In this document: one piece after another, positions 34,201 through 45,096 of the stretch | Numbering within the stretch: the first letter of the stretch is position 1 | Layout: every line of letters begins with the position of its first letter | Origin: Carposina sasakii | Lineage: Eukaryota; Arthropoda; Insecta; Lepidoptera; Carposinidae | NCBI GenBank assembly: GCA_014607495.2 | Contig: CP053161.1 | Location: 7,883,115 to 7,947,114 of the forward strand | Length of the DNA stretch: 64,000 nt | Direction of reading: 5' to 3' | Notes under the pieces: model-generated | What the model was told of the DNA's origin: nothing | Database searches by the model: none | The model's input: the letters and a program-made list of their open reading frames with translations, nothing else | Position numbers and translations under genes: made by a program

Positions 34201-37104
34201 CTATTAGAGTCATTAGACGGTATTTAGGTTAGGTGTTAAGTAGTTTACCATGTAAATATACCTAACCTAGGTATAGCTTAAATCAATAAACACTTCAAAA
34301 CCATTATGTGTATTTATTTCAAATCTGTATTGAAGTGTCAGTATTAATTATCTTCTGAATAGACTTAAATTTGGTTTGGCATAGATAAAATGGGTTTAAA
34401 ATGTGTTGGTTTAGCGTAGATAACTTTGTGTAGCTACAAAGATTTATTGATAACTCGTAAATAGATAAACATGATTGTTATCAGTTCGGAGTTATTGTAC
34501 TTTATTTACCTACATAAGGTTAATTAATACCTATAAAATGTGTATTTCATTAATAAATGGTATTTCTCGATGTGGTAACTTCTAACATGATAGCGCCAGG
34601 TCCCTCCCTATGAATAGAATTTTAATTAGGTATATTTTAGCACACATCAGTCACAAGATTGACAGAATAATAACTTATGTCTGTAGCGTGCTAAAACATG
34701 TCTAATAACATTTCATCTTAAAAGGATACGGTACTTGATATCACATATTTTAAAATATTTTTTTTAAAACGAAAATTCGACTTCCTCCCAAAACTCGAGC
34801 TTACTAAAGTAAAATTTTACTAAAGGGCAAATATATATCGCGTTAAGCCGTCTACGAAGTTTAGAAGGCATAATATTGTCAGATTTATATGCCAGCAAAT
34901 GATTAAATAGGCCACATGACAAAAGAGAGAAATGAGTAGGCTTCGAAACTTTACGTCTGACAATATAAGCAACATATTATTACACTCCTTCTTCCTGCCC
35001 TGTTCCCAGTCATTTGGGGTTGGTGCAATATGTAGGTACTCTTCTTTCATTCATCCCTATTATCCGTCATCTTGTTATTCTCATGTCTACCTCTTCCGCT
35101 ATAACCATCTTACTTCGGACACGGCTTAACGCAACATATAATTTCACGACTTAACACAATTATCTTCATCTTCATAAGCCTATTGCAGTCCACTACTGGA
35201 TGTAGGCCTCCCCCTGCCATAGGGGGATTTTGTTACTAAAAAGTTCCACTATCTGTTTTTCGGCGGCTCCATCATCAGACCCTCGTTTCCTTTATATTAT
35301 GTGTAGCTGACCAAAATTTTCTATAACAATCTAAAAACGGACTACTCGTGCCATTTATATGTATTTGAGGATATCCCTAGATTCCTTGGAGATTCCATCA
35401 TCAAATGTTATGTTTTATATGTAGGTGATCAAAACGCTCAGTAAAAGTATAAAAACAGACTACATGTGCCTACAATATTTGAGGATTGCCCTCGATTTCT
35501 CCAAGATCCCATCATCAGATCCTGACATGGTGAATATGGGACCAACTTGGAAGCATACCATGACAAACTATAAAAAAAATTGAAATCGGTTCATAAATGA
35601 CGAAGTTCTGAATACACATAACAAAAAACATAAAAACAAACAACATAGACTTATTGATAACCTCTCTTTTTTGAAGTCGGTTAATAAGCATGTCATGTAC
35701 GTTGCTGTTTATAAATGTTTTTCTTCTTTTCAGCTTTGGTGGGTTCGCTAACGATGGGTACCACGTTCGCCTTGTCTCCTCTTTCTGGAGTGCTAACCGA
35801 CCTCATGGGCATCCGACTTACTGCCATCATCGGAGGATCAATCGCCACCATCAGCCTGCTTCTATCCTCGTTTTTCGTTAAGCACGTCGACGTTCTCTGT
35901 TTCACCTACGGCGTGTTATATGGCCTCGGGGCTTCTCTCGCTTACACTCCCTCTCTGGCTATACTCGGTCATTATTTTAAAAAACATTTGGGTATAGTGA
36001 ATGGAGTTGTGACCGTTGGCAGTTCGGTATTCACTGTAATAATGCCTCCACTAATGTCGCACGTGATCATGAATTACGGTTTGGATTGGCTGTTCAGAGT
36101 ACTGGCCGTTTTCACGATCGGCATCGCGCTCTGTGGATTCTTATTCACACCGACTCCATTGATGTTGAAAGATAAACCGATCCGAGAGGACAACACTTTA
36201 CAATCATTCTTTAGAAACATAGTGAATGTGTATATTTGGAAGAACATGCTATATAGATTGTGGGCTCTGTCAATACCCATAGCTCTTTTCGGATATTTTG
36301 TAAATTATGTTCATATAAGAGAATTTATTAAGACAAATTTTACTAATGTTAATATTGATTTGCCACTGCAGTGCATGGCCATTACTTCTGGCTTTGGAAG
36401 AATAGTAATCGGATTCCTAGCCGACAGACCGGGGGTCGACAGGATATGCCTGCAGCAGATTTCCTTTTACGTGATCGGTACACTTACCATTATTTTGCCA
36501 TTCTTAAATTCATTCGCGCTGGTAGTCGTGGCCTGTTTGGGGATCGGTATAGTCGATGGGGCGTTTATAGCGCTGATTGGGCCAATAGCGTTTGAACTTT
36601 GCGGAGAAGCGTATGCAGCGCAAGCCATTGGTTGCATGCTGGGCCTGACCTCTGTGCCTCTGACTATAGGTCCTATGGTGGCGGGCTACATCTACAGTGT
36701 TACTAAATCGTACACGTTGCCCTTCGTGTTGGCCGGCATTTCTCCTCTCGTGGGCGCTACACTGATGTTCTCGATACACGTGCAGCGGCGAAGGAAAACG
36801 CAGAGCGTTATTACAAACGGACACGCGTATAGAAGCTCTGCGGATATTGGTAAGTTGCGTTTTATATTCACGGAAATTACCGAATCGTACATAAACAAAC
36901 CTTTTTTGAATAATACTAGGACCATCACACGACGTCTTACAGAGGAAGATATTATTAACATATAACAATATTATTAGGGGTCTGCACTTCGAACTTTGGC
37001 ACCATAGCTGTCACTTGAATCGGTTTATTTATATTTTTTCAGAGAAAGTTCCCGTGTCAGTTGTTGCTCTGAATGGCGATGCCAACCAGCAAACAGCATT
37101 ATAA
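28220..37104 (+). CDS. SLC16 / monocarboxylate-transporter-like MFS protein (three exons)
   Basis: A 12-helix major-facilitator carrier of the SLC16 type, expected in the plasma membrane moving small carboxylates or related solutes. Exons 28220-28490, 35734-36849 and 37043-37104 join in frame to 482 codons (stop TAA 37102-37104). Exon 1 carries the family signature before TM1, VPGPPDGGFRAITVVIGSF. Exon 2 carries TM2-12, with YFKKHLGIVNGVVTVGSS matching the second MCT motif. In TM8, SGFGRIVIGFLADRPG keeps the arginine of mammalian MCT1 (R306), but the position four residues before it (D302 in MCT1) reads S, so proton-coupled lactate transport should not be assumed. The C-terminal tail is short and hydrophilic. 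The start context AAAGATGG is good. Confidence 0.88.
28580..30465. other. SLC16 intron 1, left part
   Basis: 28590-28740 (ACACAAACAGTACTATTACAC and following A-rich text) looks like a LINE 3' untranslated scrap. No alternative exon is supported; the frame at 29749-29973 has no splice context or recognisable protein. Confidence 0.4.
30470..30622 (-). mobile_element. LINE C-terminal scrap
   Basis: Reverse-strand reading gives KRKPRRRCRDDLD followed by NWVGLCPAVGYG, the usual tail of lepidopteran non-LTR polyproteins ('RPRRRW.DD.. ..W'). Confidence 0.55.
32123..32395 (-). mobile_element. LINE 3'-end repeat
   Basis: An ATC microsatellite is followed by CAGTCCACTGCTGGACGTAGG; the minus strand reads GEAYVQQWTVIG, the typical C-terminus of moth LINEs. 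The right half (GGGAGGCGCTGCTGCCCACC.. TCTGCCGGCACCACGCGG) recurs at 60902-60999. Confidence 0.55.
32675..32786. repeat. perfect 50-bp-arm palindrome
   Basis: Arms 32675-32724 and 32737-32786 are exact reverse complements around a 12-nt loop (GACGAATGAATA). It lies in intron 1 of the SLC16-like gene and would fold into a long perfect RNA hairpin. No other copy of the arm was noticed in the window. Confidence 0.92.
33539..33802. mobile_element. foldback MITE family E, copy 1
   Basis: 264 bp, TACAGGGTGTAACAGAAAGG .. TTTTTGTTACACCCTGTA with TA on both sides. The two halves are long imperfect inverted repeats (AAGCTGTATAAATAGCCCAC / GTGGGCTATTTACATAGCTT). Copies at 42191, 51851 and 53512; a remnant at 60006. 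Confidence 0.88.
34820..35050 (-). mobile_element. LINE scrap
   Basis: The minus strand reads HIAPTPNDWEQGRKKECNN, a phrase common in moth repeats (recalled). Nothing longer is intact. Confidence 0.45.
35165..35690. repeat. LINE 3' scraps just upstream of SLC16 exon 2
   Basis: 35180-35225 has GCAGTCCACTACTGGATGTAGG; 35270-35690 has two similar blocks (CTCCATCATCAGACC.. / CCCATCATCAGATCC..) ending TTTTTGAAGTCGGTTAATAA. It stops about 45 bp before the exon 2 acceptor. Confidence 0.5.
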
Positions 37105-37289
37105 CATTTATTGGAGGCCTTTGTGCGATGCACGAAAATACTTATGAGAGTTATCGGATCCCGGTTGGAGACTAACTATTTACAGTGCCAGGTAATCTCC
37201 ACCTATAATACATATTATACAAATATTTAAGTACTAATGATAATTTTTAAGTGATGTATGGTTGTTAGGTCATAATAACTTATCTGCCT

Positions 37290-37295
37290 AATAAA
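37290..37295 (+). terminator. candidate polyadenylation signal of SLC16-like gene
   Basis: AATAAA 186 bp after the stop codon. Other signals could be used further on; no transcript evidence. Confidence 0.4.
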
Positions 37296-37299
37296 AGAA

Positions 37300-38295
37300 T
37301 GCATGAAACTGTATAATATCTAAGTAAAGTAAGTACTAACTACAAACTGTACACTTATTACCGATTCTTTGGAAATATAACTATATGTAGGCACTACTCT
37401 TGCACGTCTCTTAATACTATATAGAGTCGGACGAAAAAACCTGAACAATATTCGGCCCTGTATTATGCCCACTAATGTAAAGTCTTGAAAAGTAGATTAC
37501 GGACTTATAAAAAATCTGTCTTGTTTCATAAAGTGATATTCCAGATAAGTTAGTATGTCTATAAAAATGAAGATATATTAGGTGTAATGCCTACTCGTAT
37601 TTCGGAGTGAGGTTGTGTATTACGAATGTTTTATCAGAATGGTATCTTGTCTAGAGATAACAAGAATTGGGTAATGAGTATGAATATGAAATCAATTTTT
37701 ATTAACATGGAACTTAGTGAACAACTGAAAAAAAATATTTTGAATGAATAACAATTTTGTTTGCTATAACAAATTAGAATGAGTAATTTTAACATTATTA
37801 TTTTATTGAAAAGTGCATGAAATTTTTCTATGTTGGTCAGGTCAATTTAAGAAAAGTAGTTCAAAAATGTTACATGAATTTGTTTCAGAATATATGTCCA
37901 ATTGATTTACCTCCGTCTACTAAGATTATTTGCATTTTAAATTGATGTCTATGTCCTGAAATGAAATCTCTATAGTAATACTACATGCAGGTTATTATTT
38001 AACCAATCTAGATCATCATATTCATTCCCCTGTAATATGAGATCTAAGAATTTACGTCATGCGTTCTTCACGCTGACTGACTGGCCAGTAAATCGTGTAA
38101 TCTATCTCAATAGACCTATATTATTGTATTCGTTTTAGTATTGAAGTCTCCTGACATAGCGCTAGTGTCCTTGCAATTACAACATTCTGTCTTTCTATTG
38201 CAATTAATTATGTGAAAACTGCATGGGACTTGGTTATTGAAATAGATTTAAGTTGCATTATATTTCAGAAGTTATCTTGTAAAATATGTATTAGG
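37300..38295. other. no gene recognised downstream of SLC16
   Basis: AT-rich with many stops; possible extended 3' UTR. No element ends noted. Confidence 0.4.
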
Positions 38296-38483
38296 CCCCC
38301 TGATTACCTAATTTGCAATAGCAAAGTCGAAGCAAAGCGATAGCGAAAATTGTACAATATTCGCCTTGAAATGTCAAAGTTCCTTAGATATTCATTTTAC
38401 GTCATACGAATTTGACAAGCAATCAGCGATTTTTGTACAATTTTCGCTATCGCTTTGCTTTTGCTAGTTAGGTAATAAGGGGG
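38296..38483. mobile_element. foldback MITE family F, copy 1
   Basis: 188 bp palindromic element. Left CCCCCTGATTACCTAATTTGC.. AAAGCGATAGCGAAAATTGTAC; right GTACAATTTTCGCTATCGCTTTGC .. TTAGGTAATAAGGGGG. A second copy at 46226-46407 is inverted. Confidence 0.85.
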
Positions 38484-39302
38484 AGGTTCATATTTGTCTG
38501 TTAAATGTACTCTTTGTGGCTACTTTTCTTATATGTTACGCTTTATGTTACGGCTCTATTTTCCGAAGTGTGGCTAAACTTAACTTCATCTTAAATTATC
38601 ACTATTTCTTAGTATTGACATATTTACCTAAACCGTAGGTACTTCAGAGTTTAGACATAATAGTATATCGAACACGAACAAATGATATTTCTTCTTACCT
38701 AATTATTATATGCAAATTAAAACATTTTATGCAGTTAGTAAATTCAATATATTTCTATTTCAATACATTGTCAAAAGGGATAATGTTACGGGATCAAAAT
38801 TATTGGGTACCTAGACATCAAATGCATCTTTTAGTCCTGTTGAGTTACCGTCGAAAGTTCCTAATTTAGATTTTAAGTTATAATTTAAAGAACACTATAT
38901 CTATTTATATAATTTCTTGGTTAGGGTTCTTTGTATTATATTAAATGAATGTAAAAATACGATAGTGTATTTTCCATATGGCATATTTCATTGAGGTAAG
39001 TACTTCAAAAGTACATATTTTTGGTACGTAAATACTTAAGTAAGTACATTAGAGTACAATTTGATAATTGCCAAGATGGTTACAATTTCAAATTATATTT
39101 TTAATGTTTTAAAAAATTACAGATTGTAATTAAATTACAAAATATGTAGACAATAAAAGTATAAGTATATACGAGTATAATAGATAATATGTAGTTGAAC
39201 ATACAAGTGTTATTGTATTTAGTAGTATATTTTATTTTATACTTATTTATATTGACGATAGCCCGCATCGAATCTCGTGCTTTTCTATATTTAATAATAT
39301 TT
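38484..39302. other. no gene recognised
   Basis: AT-rich intergenic DNA; nothing identifiable. Confidence 0.4.
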
Positions 39303-39519
39303 AAGGCTCTAGCACATCGTGCGTGCGTGCACGTAAGCGTAGACGTGTACGTACCTCTGAGTTGTAATGTATGGAACTGTATAGGCACGGGCAGACCGAA
39401 TGCGTATGCGTAGACGTAAGCATAGACGTCAAGCGGTGACAGTTCTATACATTAAACTCAGAGGTACGTGTACGTCTACGCTTACGTGCACGCATACGCA
39501 TCCGGTGTGCTCGAGCCTT
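39303..39519. mobile_element. foldback element family G
   Basis: Inverted arms AAGGCTCTAGCACA.. GTGCACGTAAGCGTAGACGT..CCTCTGAGTT and the reverse at 39445-39519 (AACTCAGAGGTACG.. ACGCTTACGTGCACGC..TGTGCTCGAGCCTT). It is rich in ACGT/GCGT words and contains a run of decayed copies in the loop (GCGTATGCGTAGACGTAAGC). Single copy here. Confidence 0.75.
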
Positions 39520-39918
39520 TATCTAAGGAAAAATATGGAAAATGACTATGAGAAACTAAAAGTTTAGATATTTTGTACACCTACCTATTAAATGTTTTAT
39601 TGACGCGTTACTAGAAGTAGACAGATATTAAATAAATTTTATGTAGGCCAGTGTGATAGATAAGTGTAATGGCTATAGGCTATATCTATGTGCATTATAT
39701 TATATTGTTGCGATAGTTATTAAAAATGTTTATATATTAGTTTGGCACACCAATAGGTAAATATACCTGTGTGTAAATTCTACCCCATTGACTGCGAAAT
39801 AGTTTCATATAACATAGTTTTTATGACGTGGTTAAAATTATTGACGCACATTTATTTATACATAGTAAGTATAATGTGCAGGATATGAATTTTATTAAAT
39901 ATAATTGTTATAAAAAAT

Positions 39919-40257
39919 GAGATCAGAAAGAAGTGTGGTATAAATGAGGACGTGGTGACGAAGATTGAGAAGGGTATGTTGAGGTGGTTTGTGCATTTGG
40001 AGAGGATGAGTGAAAGTAGACTGACAAAGAAAGTGTACAACGGAAGAGTGGATGGAAGGGTTGGAAGGGGAAGACCTCGCCGGACTTTCACCGATGAAAT
40101 TGGTGAAATTCTAAAGAAAGGTCAGGTCAAGAGTACCCTAAACCGACGAGCGTGCATGAAGAATATCATGAAAGTAGATGAAGCAAAAGAGGTGTGTCAG
40201 GATCGTAGCAAATGGAGATTACTGATCTCGGCCTACCCCTCCGGGAAAGAGGCGTGA
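39919..40257 (+). mobile_element. 5'-truncated LINE, C-terminal coding remnant
   Basis: An open frame reading [19 protein letters not shown], then [43 protein letters not shown] and [18 protein letters not shown], stop at 40255-40257. This is the standard tail of an abundant lepidopteran non-LTR reverse transcriptase polyprotein. The frame is open for 112 codons, so the insertion is relatively young, but it lacks RT and endonuclease domains. Confidence 0.8.
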
Positions 40258-40788
40258 TTATTATGTATGTATTTGATATAATTATCGAGCGTGTCATGTG
40301 ACTGACTGGCGTGTTGCATTTTAACCGATAAGAAAGATCAAATAGCACTGAGAATATGTTGTGGGCGAGAGATTTGCGAATTGGAATAAGTATATTCGAA
40401 TTTGGTTTATGTATAACCTATCAACACTATCAATAGCACGTCAGATGTATATCGCACTTATGCTTCATAAGCTTTGGCAATAACATCAGGAATAGATATT
40501 TATGTACGCTTCTAAGTCTGTGATTAATGTATATTTGGGAGGATCACTATTCGGTTAAGTAGGTAACCTTCCTCCTGTAAGTTTGAGGTGTGATTGTAAA
40601 CAATTATATCCTTACTACATATAATACAGTGTGTTCAAATTCTCGGTTGGTTCTAGTTTTATGTAATCCAGATCCATCTTGGCTATGAATTAATAAAGTG
40701 ACATATTGTAGTACTTTTATATTAATTTGTAAAAGTCGATCATGTCATAAACTCACTTTAAAACAATATCGTTATAACCTGATACTTA
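40258..40788. other. no gene recognised
   Basis: AT-rich sequence between the LINE remnant and element H. No terminal repeats or exons noted. Confidence 0.4.
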
Positions 40789-41655
40789 TGCAGGATGTTT
40801 GTGACAGCCAGGCAAATAATGATACAATGACTTCAGACCATGATTTTTAGGCTGAAAACAGTGAAAAATTTTCGCAGGAAAATTCAAAAATTTTCCGAAT
40901 TATTTTTAATATTTTTGGGGAAAAAATAGTTTAGTTCGTATAATTAGGCCTTAGATATACAGGATGATTTTTGGTCGTCAACTTTCCCGAAAACTACGGA
41001 ATCTCCTCATCATCACGATCATTTTTCTCCATGGAAGCATACCTGGGAAGTGTCTGGTTTCAAAAATATTAGGGTCCAAGTTGAGTAAATAGACTGCGTT
41101 TTTCTGCATAAATGCACATAGACGCGCGTAGCAGGATTTTTTCACGAAAAATAATTAATATCTGTCTATAAAAAAACTAACATAAACACTAGACACTATA
41201 AATTTCGCAAGATCAAGGAATAAAATTTTTTTTTTTTAAAAAAAAAAAATTCCCAGCATTTTTTTTGGCATAAACTTACTTTATTTCATGTATAGAGTAC
41301 GTACCCTTCGTTAAAGGTGGCCACAAAAAAACACCATGTAGACTTACAAATAAAATTTTAAGCAAAAGACGATTCTAAGAAAAAAGTTGCCCTCAAAAAA
41401 GTTCAAAAAACTGATCAACCCTAATGGAGAGTCACAAGTGATCCAAAAACAGCAATGTATCACACAATAGCCAATAAGCCCATTTAATTAGTCACAGGAT
41501 CACCCGATACAATTGGCGCGGAGAGCAATGATTACTGATAATCAAACCAAAAATACATTTTCTGCGAGTAATACTCGTAACACTGTCGTATAACTCAACA
41601 CAATGAGACTTCTTCAGCATTTCAGTATTTGCCTGGCTGTCACCCACGCCCTGTA
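40789..41655. mobile_element. MITE family H, split by nested MITE A
   Basis: The left end TGCAGGATG..GTGACAGCCAGGCAAATA and the inverted right end TATTTGCCTGGCTGTCACCCACGCCCTGTA match over about 20 bp. The 383-bp MITE A copy 3 sits within, leaving roughly 480 bp of H. Confidence 0.65.
40958..41340. mobile_element. MITE family A, copy 3 (nested)
   Basis: TACAGGATGATTTTTGG at the left and CCACAAAAAAACACCATGTA at the right; interior as in copies 1 and 2, closest to copy 2 (shared TTTTTT/AAAAAA expansion). Confidence 0.75.
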
Positions 41656-42190
41656 TATTCAAGTTTATTTAAATATCCCACTGTAGCATTCATGACACAT
41701 CATTATAGATACGAGTATTTACTGTTGTATTTCGTATTTTTATTTGTTTTCCTTTAAAGCTTTTATAGAGTGACACTAGTTTAAAATAACGTTTACGTAC
41801 CTACCTATTATATTATAAACTTTGCATTTAATTTAGATACCTACATAGTTCCTAGTTATTGTTTTAATGAAGTAGAGCATGTCAATTATTATTTATGAGT
41901 TCATGAAAATAATTATTTCCCATTTTTATAAATCAATCGCTTTGGTAACACGTCAATTTGAAGTGCTTGTGTAGGACTTTGTCTCATCTGCTGACAGAGA
42001 TAAGTTGCCTCGTACACACCTAAAGTTTGGGGGATTGTTTTAATATTTTTTGAATATTTGAGTCGTATGAATTTAATAACATTTACCTTCATACAAATTT
42101 GTTAATTGGCATACAATGAGGGATTTTCTGACAAGTTAAAATAGCAGTCAAAACTAGATGGCGTGAGCGCATCACTTTTTGGTTAAAATA
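41656..42190. other. no gene recognised
   Basis: AT-rich; nothing identifiable before the next foldback copy. Confidence 0.4.
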
Positions 42191-42443
42191 TACAGGGTGT
42201 AACAAAAGGGGTATGTTAAGCGAAAAGCTATATAAATAGCCCACTATAGAGAACCTATTTCCAAAATTTCAGTCTCAAATTCACATTTTTATTTTTCCAG
42301 ATAGTATGAAGAATTCCGAGACAACTTAGGAATGTCCATACAATCTTGAAAAATAAAAATGTGATTTCGAGTCTCAAATTTTGGAAATAGGATTTCTATA
42401 GTGGGCTATTTACATAGCTTTTCCCTTTCTGTTACATCCTGTA
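42191..42443. mobile_element. foldback MITE family E, copy 2
   Basis: TACAGGGTGTAACAAAAGGGG .. CTGTTACATCCTGTA, flanked by TA. The right arm has lost the CGCTTAACATA block. Confidence 0.82.
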
Positions 42444-42599
42444 TACTTATTTGGATTTTGCTACATGGGGTTAATAGTATCAGATTATCATCTTAATACG
42501 AGATGATACCTACTTAAAATTTGCCTTGCCTGTTGATGGATGGTTTCCTGGTAGAAAGTAAAACTTCTACTTCTGGTAGCAATCGCAGGAATGATCAAG

Positions 42600-42957
42600 T
42601 AAGTGAAAGTTATGTATAGTAAATGATTGCTGATCATATGATGGATGATACTGATGATGATGAATAGAAACGTCAGGAAAATCCTCAAAAACTAGTGTAA
42701 AGTTAGTAAAAATTAAAAATAATTGCAGAAACAACTTATATGGACCCATGAAGAGATCGTATTCCGGCTAAAATTTTACTCAGCTTACCTGCGTATAAAA
42801 CCATGCACACGCACTAGATTCACATCACAAGGTAATCAAAATATAACTTATCTACCAGAAAACATCACTTTACGGACACATGCAAGCCATTTACAAATAA
42901 TTTTTGATTTTCACAAGAAAATTACACCCGTTCCCTTCCAGCTTTTCCCGCCGAATC
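42600..42957 (-). mobile_element. SINE-like family C, copy 6 (partial)
   Basis: Reverse orientation, from GATGATGATGAATAGAAACGTC to CCAGCTTTTCCCGCCGAATC. The tail end is missing or diverged left of 42640. It lacks the private block of copies 4 and 5. Confidence 0.55.
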
Positions 42958-43523
42958 ATAGTCTGCTTAGTCTATCTATAATGCTTAGGAACTATTGACA
43001 TCTTTGGTTGAGGACTGAGGTGGGGGGATTAGGGAAGGTGATGCGCTCACGCCATCTATCCAGGTGATTTGTACTATTTTTTTTTACTTTTAATAGTTGT
43101 CAGAAAATCCCTCATTGAATTCGGAAACATTAGAGTTGTTATTGAAAGTATGAAGTACTAGCACAGATATCATAATACTATGTACTAGTAATAGAAAGGT
43201 AAACTTTCGAATTTCTGTTCCTACCTCATTTTAGGAATATTAAAGGTTTACTTAAATAATTTTAAAAAGAGCATTTATGTTTAGTTGTAAGTAAAATATG
43301 TTATTTAGGAGGATTTAATATCGTCAATTATTAAATGTTATAAAACTAGTACAGATATGTTAGGACTTAGGAGGCGTGGATGTTAGGATATACTATGGAG
43401 CCTTAAACCTCTTGTATTAAAAATTCAAATTTTCAATGTAGCAGTAGCAAACTTGACACAATATTTTTCTAATCTACCTATATATAGATTTCGAAAACTC
43501 GGAAAAACAATTACCTACCTTGT
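42958..43523. other. no gene recognised
   Basis: 43030-43115 (TGATGCGCTCACGCCATCTA.. and CAGAAAATCCCTCATTG) has an inverted counterpart near 42115-42175 (GAGGGATTTTCTGACA.. GATGGCGTGAGCGCATCA). The pair therefore brackets MITE E copy 2 and SINE-like copy 6, possibly the ends of one larger interrupted element. Confidence 0.45.
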
Positions 43524-43531
43524 ATGTACCT
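43524..43531. repeat. hAT target-site duplication, left (ATGTACCT)
   Basis: Exact match to 44117-44124. Confidence 0.8.
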
Positions 43532-44116
43532 AGGGTTGCCAGGCGTCCGGACAAAGCCGGACATAGTCAGGCTTTTTGAGTGCGTGTCCGGCCAAAATTA
43601 ACCACTTCCGGCCTGTCCGGCTTTTGTTAGGCTTTTCACCAAGCACGGATCCAGGGGGGTGGACATGATCTTGGGTCTCATAATAGGCAACTACGAGTAC
43701 GTGAGTAGGTAACATGCTAAATATGAGAAAAAATTTCGCGCTCCCTCCGCTCGCGTATCTATTCTATGCTAAAGCTGATTTCCACTTTTCAATTATGGGG
43801 CTCGTAAACTCCTCAAATTATTGGTAATGTATAAATAAGTCACATGCAAGAAGTGGTCGCTGGCAATTCTATTATCTCTTTTTACATTTCGCAAACGAAC
43901 TAGGTGCCGAGAATGACCGGCAAACACTCTCGGTCTGTCAATAAGTAGTTATCATTGTTGGATTGTTGGCGCACGTTGCGTTGTCAATTTTCGTATTCAG
44001 CGACAATAAAACACAAAACCTTATAATAAAGTAGGGTATCCGGCTTTTTTGTCCAAATGTCCGGCCAAACTGGCTGGTCTGTCCGGCTTTTTGATTTTTC
44101 GACCTGGCAACCCTAT
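43532..44116. mobile_element. hAT-type MITE, 585 bp
   Basis: Ends AGGGTTGCCAGGCGTCCGG and ..CGACCTGGCAACCCTAT form an imperfect inverted repeat, and an exact 8-bp duplication ATGTACCT flanks them, as for hAT elements. Words GTCCGG/CCGGC recur near both ends (subterminal motifs). No transposase frame is present. Confidence 0.82.
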
Positions 44117-44124
44117 ATGTACCT
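44117..44124. repeat. hAT target-site duplication, right (ATGTACCT)
   Basis: Exact match to 43524-43531. Confidence 0.8.
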
Positions 44125-45096
44125 ATTTATTTAATTTATTATTTCTATATGATATTGATTGTAACTTTAATCACGTAAATACTTGTTCCAGAGCTGTATC
44201 TAATAGTAGATACTAACTTTTAAAACATGGTTCTTATATTTTTTGAATAATCTGAAATATCAAGATGAATTATTTATATCGCTGGCGTATCTTTACTGCA
44301 CGACTTAGATTTTATTTTACAGTTAATAAAATATAATCATTAATCCGATTGTATTGTACAATGAGGTTAGATAAAATTAACCTTGCCGTCACATGGCAAA
44401 GCAAGCTCATAGGTAATTTTAAGTTTTTAATGTTAAATTTACGTAGATAGGATAGGTAATAATTTGTGTTTTTTAACGATATTTGATGATTCAAATGAAT
44501 TTTCTTAATGTATTAATTTAAATGTTAGATAGAATATATGAAAATTATAGAACAGAGCTCATTTTCGGCGTATACATAATGTTTTATTTGTCACAATTCT
44601 AATAATGGTTTTATTGACACTTGACATGTTAATTTTCTGAATATTTTATAATACCGTAAATAAATATTTAATTATTATGTAGGTATATTGGTATGCTTTT
44701 AAATTACTTGTCCTAATTAGGTGGTCGCTGGTTTTCTTCGTAAACAACTCCGTAGTAGGAGCCATAGTCTGACGAACCCTATAGGTCGGGCAGGTGGCCT
44801 ATCTCCCAGTGTATGCGTGGAGTTCGTTCGTCTGCTGCCAAACGAATGCACTCTCATCTCAATCTCTTCTTTTGATGGCGAGTGGGTTTTTTGGGACGCC
44901 CATCGAAGAGGTTTTGATAGTCTGTAAAAGTATTTCCGATAATAAACTAACTGCTATAACCACTGGTCACAAAAATATTAATTTTACGGAATAAGTAAAA
45001 ATGTAATAACCAACCCACCTACAAACTTTTTCATATTTATCGCTTACTAAATTGATATCACGAATCGTTTGTGTATTGTGCAGGTAATCTCGGACT
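44125..45096. other. no gene recognised
   Basis: Downstream of the minus-strand SLC22 gene. 44720-44930 is GC-richer with two overlapping frames (66-68 codons) that I do not recognise; probably repeat. The rest is AT-rich. Confidence 0.4.

Noticed and set aside
36510..36968. 152-codon minus-strand open frame
   Set aside because: Antisense to the last large exon of the SLC16-like gene; composition follows the coding strand.
44721..44994. Overlapping frames of 66-68 codons
   Set aside because: Not recognised, no splice context; probably repeat-derived.
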